Under the pieces are notes generated by a model. That model was given only the letters and a program-made list of their open reading frames with translations, was not told where the DNA came from and did no database searches. The translations under genes were made by a program, and so were the position numbers. From Methylosarcina fibrata AML-C10 (GTDB taxonomy: Bacteria; Pseudomonadota; Gammaproteobacteria; Methylococcales; Methylomonadaceae), in NCBI RefSeq assembly GCF_000372865.1, contig NZ_KB889965.1, forward strand, positions 4,299,786 to 4,363,785: a stretch of 64,000 bases of DNA, written 5' to 3'. Shown one piece after another: positions 58,700 to 64,000 of the stretch; the stretch's first letter is position 1; each line of letters begins with the position of its first letter.

Positions 58700-61600
58700 A
58701 TGTCCTACTCTTTTACAGAAAAAAAGCGTATTCGTAACAACTTTGGGAAAAGTAAGGAAGTACTTGACGTCCCGTATCTTTTGGCAACGCAGATAAATTC
58801 CTACGCCAGTTTTTTGCAAGACGGGGTTTTTCCCGAAAAGCGGGCGGACATAGGATTGCATGCCGCATTTTCCAGTGTTTTTCCAATTGAAAGCCATTCC
58901 GGCTATGCAGTATTGGAATATGTAAGATACCGGTTGGGAGAACCCGTATTCGATGTAAGAGAGTGTCAGCAACGCGGCGCTACCTATGCCGCGCCTTTAA
59001 GAGTATTGGTCCGTCTGGTTATCTACGATAAGGATGCGCCGGCTACTGCAAAAGTGGTCAAGGACATTCGCGAGCAGGAAGTCTACATGGGCGAACTGCC
59101 GCTGATGACGGAAAACGGAACTTTCGTAATTAACGGAACCGAGCGGGTCATCGTTTCTCAGTTGCACCGTTCGCCCGGCGTTTTTTTCGACCACGACAAA
59201 GGAAAGACCCATTCGTCGGGAAAACTGTTGTTTAATGCCCGCGTTATTCCTTATCGCGGCTCCTGGCTGGACTTTGAATTCGACCACAAAGATTGCGTTT
59301 ACGTCCGGATCGACCGGCGGCGGAAAATTCCGGCAACGATCCTGTTGCGCGCCTTGGGCATGGATAACGAAGAAATCATCAATATTTTCTTCGAAAAAAA
59401 TCACTTTACCGTTACCGCCGATCAGTGTCTGTTTCAAATCATTCCCGAAAGAATGCGCGGCGAAATAGCGGCGTTCGACATCAAGCACGAAGGCAAGGTA
59501 CTGGTTCAGGAAGGCCGGCGCATCACCAGCAAACACATCCGGGAAATGATCAAGGCCGGCTTGTCGGAAGTGGACGTGCCGAGGGACTATCTGATCGGCA
59601 AGATACTCGCGAACAATATTATCGATCCATCCACAGGGGAATTGATTGCGAACGTCAACGACGAGGTGACCTCGACCACTCTCGACCGTTGCATCGAAAA
59701 TGGCATCACCGACATTGACACTTTGTTCGTCAATGATCTGGACAAAGGTCCGTATATGTCCAATGCGATGAAACTGGACGTGACGACGAATACTCTGGAA
59801 GCCTTGGTTGAGATTTACCGGATGATGCGTCCGGGCGAGCCGCCTACCAAAGAATCGGCGGAAAATCTGTTCCAGAATCTGTTTTTCACCGACGAGAGAT
59901 ACGATTTGTCCACCGTCGGGCGGATGAAGTTCAACCGCCGTCTGGGACGCGAAGAAACGACGGGCCCCGGTACGTTGACGAAAGAGGACATCATTGATGT
60001 ACTTAAGGAATTGATCGATATCCGGAACGGCAACGGCAATGTCGACGACATCGACCATCTGGGCAACAGGCGGGTCCGCTCGGTCGGTGAAATGATCGAA
60101 AACCAGTTCCGGGTCGGCCTGGTCCGAGTTGAAAGAGCGGTCAAGGAACGGTTGACGCTGGCGGATTCCGAAGGCTTGATGCCGCAGGAAATCATCAATG
60201 CCAAACCGGTTTCCGCCGCGGTGAAAGAGTTTTTCGGATCCAGTCAACTGTCCCAGTTCATGGACCAGAACAATCCGCTTTCGCAGGTGACTCATAAACG
60301 CCGGGTTTCGGCGCTGGGTCCGGGCGGTCTGGCCAGAGAGCGGGCCGGGTTTGAAGTGCGCGACGTTCACACGACGCACTACGGCCGCGTCTGCCCGATC
60401 GAAACGCCGGAAGGCCCGAACATCGGTCTGATCAATTCCCTCTCGGTCTATGCGCGAACCAACGATTACGGCTTTCTGGAAACGCCTTATCGGAAGGTGA
60501 TCGACGGCAAGGTGACCGATCAGGTCGATTATTTGTCGGCGATCGAAGAAGGAGAATTCGTCATTGCTCAGGCGAGTGTGCCGGTGGACGAAAACGGCAG
60601 GCTGGTCGAAGGGCTCGTTTCTTGCCGGCATAAGGATGAATTTACCTTGGCGATGTCCGATACCGTGCAATACATGGACGTTTCGTCCAAGCAGATCGTG
60701 TCGGTCGCGGCATCGATCATTCCGTTCCTGGAGCACGACGACGCGAACCGGGCTTTGATGGGATCCAACATGCAGCGCCAGGCGGTGCCGACGTTGAGAG
60801 CCGAAAAACCGTTGGTAGGCACAGGGATGGAAAGAACCGTGGCCAAGGATTCGGGCGTGACCGTGGTGGCCAGCCGCGGCGGCCGGATTGAAGCCGTCGA
60901 TGCCGCAAGGATCGTGGTGCGCGTCAACGATACCGAAACGGAAACCGGAACGCCGGGCGTCGATATTTACAATCTGACCAAATACACCCGCTCGAACCAG
61001 AATACCTGCATCAATCAGAAGCCTCTGGTAAGACCGGGCGATATCGTCAAAGCGGGCGACATCCTGGCCGATGGCCCTTCCACGGACATGGGCGAACTGG
61101 CGTTAGGGCAGAACATGCTGGTCGCGTTCATGCCCTGGAACGGTTATAACTTCGAGGATTCCATCCTGGTTTCCGAGCGGGTTGTCCGGGACGACCGGTT
61201 TACCACGATTCATATCGAAGAGAAAACCTGTGTCGCACGCGATACGAAACACAGTCCGGAAGAAATTACCGCGGATATTCCGAACGTAAGCGAAGAAGCC
61301 CTGTCCAAATTGGATGAATCCGGAATCGTCTACGTCGGCGCGGAAGTCAAGGGTGGCGATATCCTGGTGGGCAAAGTCACCCCGAAAGGTGAAACCCAAT
61401 TGACTCCCGAAGAAAAATTGCTGCGGGCCATTTTCGGAGAAAAAGCCGCGGACGTGAAGGATACGTCACTGCGCGTGCCGAGCAGTATCGAGGGTACCGT
61501 TATCGATGTCCAGGTGTTCACCCGCGACGGCGTCAAAAAAGACAAAAGGGCGCTGGATATCGAGGATGCCGAAATCAAGCGTTACCGAAAGGATCTCGAC

Positions 61601-62776
61601 GACCAGTTGAAAATCCTGGAAGGCGATATTTTCGATCGGGTAGCCAAGTTGCTGATCGGCAAAGTGGCTCAGTCGGGCCCCGGACAATTGAAAGCCGGTA
61701 CTGAAATCACCCGGGATTACCTCGACGGTCTGAAACATTCCGATTGGCTGAAGATCAGAATGAAGGACGAAGATCTCAACGTGCAGTTGGAAGCCGTACA
61801 GGCACAGGTTGAACAGCAACGGAAGGATTTCGACGAAAAATTCGACATCAAGCGGAAAAAAATCACGATGGGCGACGATTTGGCGCCTGGCGTGCTGAAA
61901 ATGGTCAAAGTTTATCTGGCCGTCAAGCGCCGAATTCAGCCCGGAGACAAAATGGCGGGCCGCCACGGTAACAAAGGGGTTATTTCGATGATCCGGCCGA
62001 TCGAAGACATGCCTTATACGGCGGACGGCAATCCGGTGGATATCGTGCTGAATCCGCTGGGGGTTCCGTCGCGGATGAACGTGGGCCAGGTTCTGGAGAC
62101 CCATTTGGGCTGGGCGGCGAAAGGGCTTGGCATCAAAATCGGCAAAATGCTGGAGGCAAAAGCCAGAATCGCCGAGATTCGCGAGTTTTTAAACAAAATC
62201 TACAACAGCAGCGGACGCAAGGAAGATCTGGATTCGCTTGCCGACAGCGACATCCTGGAGCTGGCAACGAATCTGATCGATGGAGTGCCGATGGCGACGC
62301 CGGTATTCGACGGCGCCACCGAAGAGGACATCCGCACCATGCTGAAACTGGCTGATTTGCCCGAGCATGGACAAACGACTCTGTATGACGGACTGACCGG
62401 CGAGCCGTTTGAGCGTGAAGTTACCGTCGGGTATATGTACATGTTGAAATTGAATCATTTGGTCGACGACAAGATGCATGCCCGCTCCACCGGCCCTTAC
62501 AGTCTGGTCACGCAGCAGCCGTTGGGCGGCAAGGCCCAATTCGGCGGCCAGCGTTTCGGAGAAATGGAAGTCTGGGCGCTTGAGGCGTATGGTGCGGCCT
62601 ATACCCTGCAAGAAATGCTGACGGTCAAGTCGGATGACGTCACCGGAAGGACTCGCATGTATAAAAACATTGTCGACGGCGACCATAAAATGGAAGCCGG
62701 AATGCCGGAATCATTCAATGTATTGATTAAAGAAATACGCTCACTGGCGGTAAACATAGAGCTTGAACGCGATTAG
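58700..62776 (+). CDS. rpoB: RNA polymerase beta subunit
   Basis: The 1358-residue beta subunit begins [17 protein letters not shown], the family start, so the ATG at 58700 is used rather than an earlier one at 58616. The rifampicin-pocket region is normal ([20 protein letters not shown] and [12 protein letters not shown]), without the usual resistance changes. The C-terminal part ends with the [12 protein letters not shown] region. Long open frames on the opposite strand are codon shadows. rpoC follows after 71 bases. Confidence 0.98.
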   Translation: MSYSFTEKKRIRNNFGKSKEVLDVPYLLATQINSYASFLQDGVFPEKRADIGLHAAFSSVFPIESHSGYAVLEYVRYRLGEPVFDVRECQQRGATYAAPLRVLVRLVIYDKDAPATAKVVKDIREQEVYMGELPLMTENGTFVINGTERVIVSQLHRSPGVFFDHDKGKTHSSGKLLFNARVIPYRGSWLDFEFDHKDCVYVRIDRRRKIPATILLRALGMDNEEIINIFFEKNHFTVTADQCLFQIIPERMRGEIAAFDIKHEGKVLVQEGRRITSKHIREMIKAGLSEVDVPRDYLIGKILANNIIDPSTGELIANVNDEVTSTTLDRCIENGITDIDTLFVNDLDKGPYMSNAMKLDVTTNTLEALVEIYRMMRPGEPPTKESAENLFQNLFFTDERYDLSTVGRMKFNRRLGREETTGPGTLTKEDIIDVLKELIDIRNGNGNVDDIDHLGNRRVRSVGEMIENQFRVGLVRVERAVKERLTLADSEGLMPQEIINAKPVSAAVKEFFGSSQLSQFMDQNNPLSQVTHKRRVSALGPGGLARERAGFEVRDVHTTHYGRVCPIETPEGPNIGLINSLSVYARTNDYGFLETPYRKVIDGKVTDQVDYLSAIEEGEFVIAQASVPVDENGRLVEGLVSCRHKDEFTLAMSDTVQYMDVSSKQIVSVAASIIPFLEHDDANRALMGSNMQRQAVPTLRAEKPLVGTGMERTVAKDSGVTVVASRGGRIEAVDAARIVVRVNDTETETGTPGVDIYNLTKYTRSNQNTCINQKPLVRPGDIVKAGDILADGPSTDMGELALGQNMLVAFMPWNGYNFEDSILVSERVVRDDRFTTIHIEEKTCVARDTKHSPEEITADIPNVSEEALSKLDESGIVYVGAEVKGGDILVGKVTPKGETQLTPEEKLLRAIFGEKAADVKDTSLRVPSSIEGTVIDVQVFTRDGVKKDKRALDIEDAEIKRYRKDLDDQLKILEGDIFDRVAKLLIGKVAQSGPGQLKAGTEITRDYLDGLKHSDWLKIRMKDEDLNVQLEAVQAQVEQQRKDFDEKFDIKRKKITMGDDLAPGVLKMVKVYLAVKRRIQPGDKMAGRHGNKGVISMIRPIEDMPYTADGNPVDIVLNPLGVPSRMNVGQVLETHLGWAAKGLGIKIGKMLEAKARIAEIREFLNKIYNSSGRKEDLDSLADSDILELATNLIDGVPMATPVFDGATEEDIRTMLKLADLPEHGQTTLYDGLTGEPFEREVTVGYMYMLKLNHLVDDKMHARSTGPYSLVTQQPLGGKAQFGGQRFGEMEVWALEAYGAAYTLQEMLTVKSDDVTGRTRMYKNIVDGDHKMEAGMPESFNVLIKEIRSLAVNIELERD

Positions 62777-62802
62777 GTTTTACTTTGAAAAATACCCGAT
62801 AG

Positions 62803-64000
<1,198 letters not shown>

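Noticed and set aside
58997-60736. 579-codon open frame antisense to rpoB
   Set aside because: It is a codon shadow of rpoB: no ribosome site and a His/Arg/Phe-rich composition; rpoB is certain on the other strand.

Overview
The window looks like a chromosomal segment of a gammaproteobacterial type I methanotroph (order Methylococcales). The main grounds are a complete calcium-type methanol dehydrogenase cluster (mxaF, J, G, I, R, S, A, C, K, L, plus mxaD and regulators), a pyrophosphate-dependent phosphofructokinase of the kind used by these methanotrophs, and typical gammaproteobacterial housekeeping order (hemA-prfA-prmC divergent from lolB-ispE-prs; tRNA-Tyr-Gly-Thr-tufB; secE-nusG-rplKAJL-rpoBC). 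I could not search databases, so genus is left open.

Layout. 1-5.7 kb: sulfide handling (start of a sulfide:quinone oxidoreductase, and a persulfide dioxygenase-rhodanese fusion), a lone peptide-type ABC permease, and PPi-phosphofructokinase. 6.0-8.7 kb: one large TIR-STAND NTPase protein with a predicted membrane segment and an FGE-like domain, a candidate defence or signalling protein. 8.8-13.3 kb: envelope proteins, a Uma2 nuclease-like gene between two copies of a direct repeat, and hflK-hflC. 13.4-28.4 kb: the methanol oxidation region, with a MoxY-like sensor kinase, a YVTN beta-propeller, a double-PepSY protein, a membrane protein, the mxa operon, mxaD and two NarL-type response regulators. 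28.5-37.6 kb: a HupE domain fused in frame to a TonB-dependent receptor, a second TonB receptor, small envelope genes, a thioredoxin-like gene remnant, a cNMP-domain protein and an AIF-like flavoprotein. 37.78-43.67 kb: an island bounded by a perfect 56-bp direct repeat made from the 3' half of tRNA-His. It carries a type III restriction-modification system with VapBC between its two subunits, and no integrase. 43.6-64 kb: conserved housekeeping genes with eight tRNA genes in all, ending inside rpoC.

How the genes work together. MxaF and MxaI form periplasmic PQQ- and calcium-dependent methanol dehydrogenase, MxaG accepts the electrons, MxaJ and MxaD assist, and MxaR-S-A-C-K-L form a MoxR/Bat-like maturation complex tied in other methylotrophs to calcium insertion. 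A strong terminator just before mxaR probably sets a high-to-low expression step between the structural and maturation genes. The sensor kinase and the two regulators are likely controllers of the calcium/lanthanide methanol dehydrogenase switch. The PepSY protein, the HupE-receptor fusion and the second TonB receptor are candidates for metal sensing or uptake linked to it; that link rests on proximity and family resemblance.

The most novel-looking items are the HupE-TonB receptor fusion with a possible internal signal-peptidase site, the TIR-STAND-FGE protein, and the tRNA-His island whose methyltransferase has an AT-rich, apparently swapped specificity domain.
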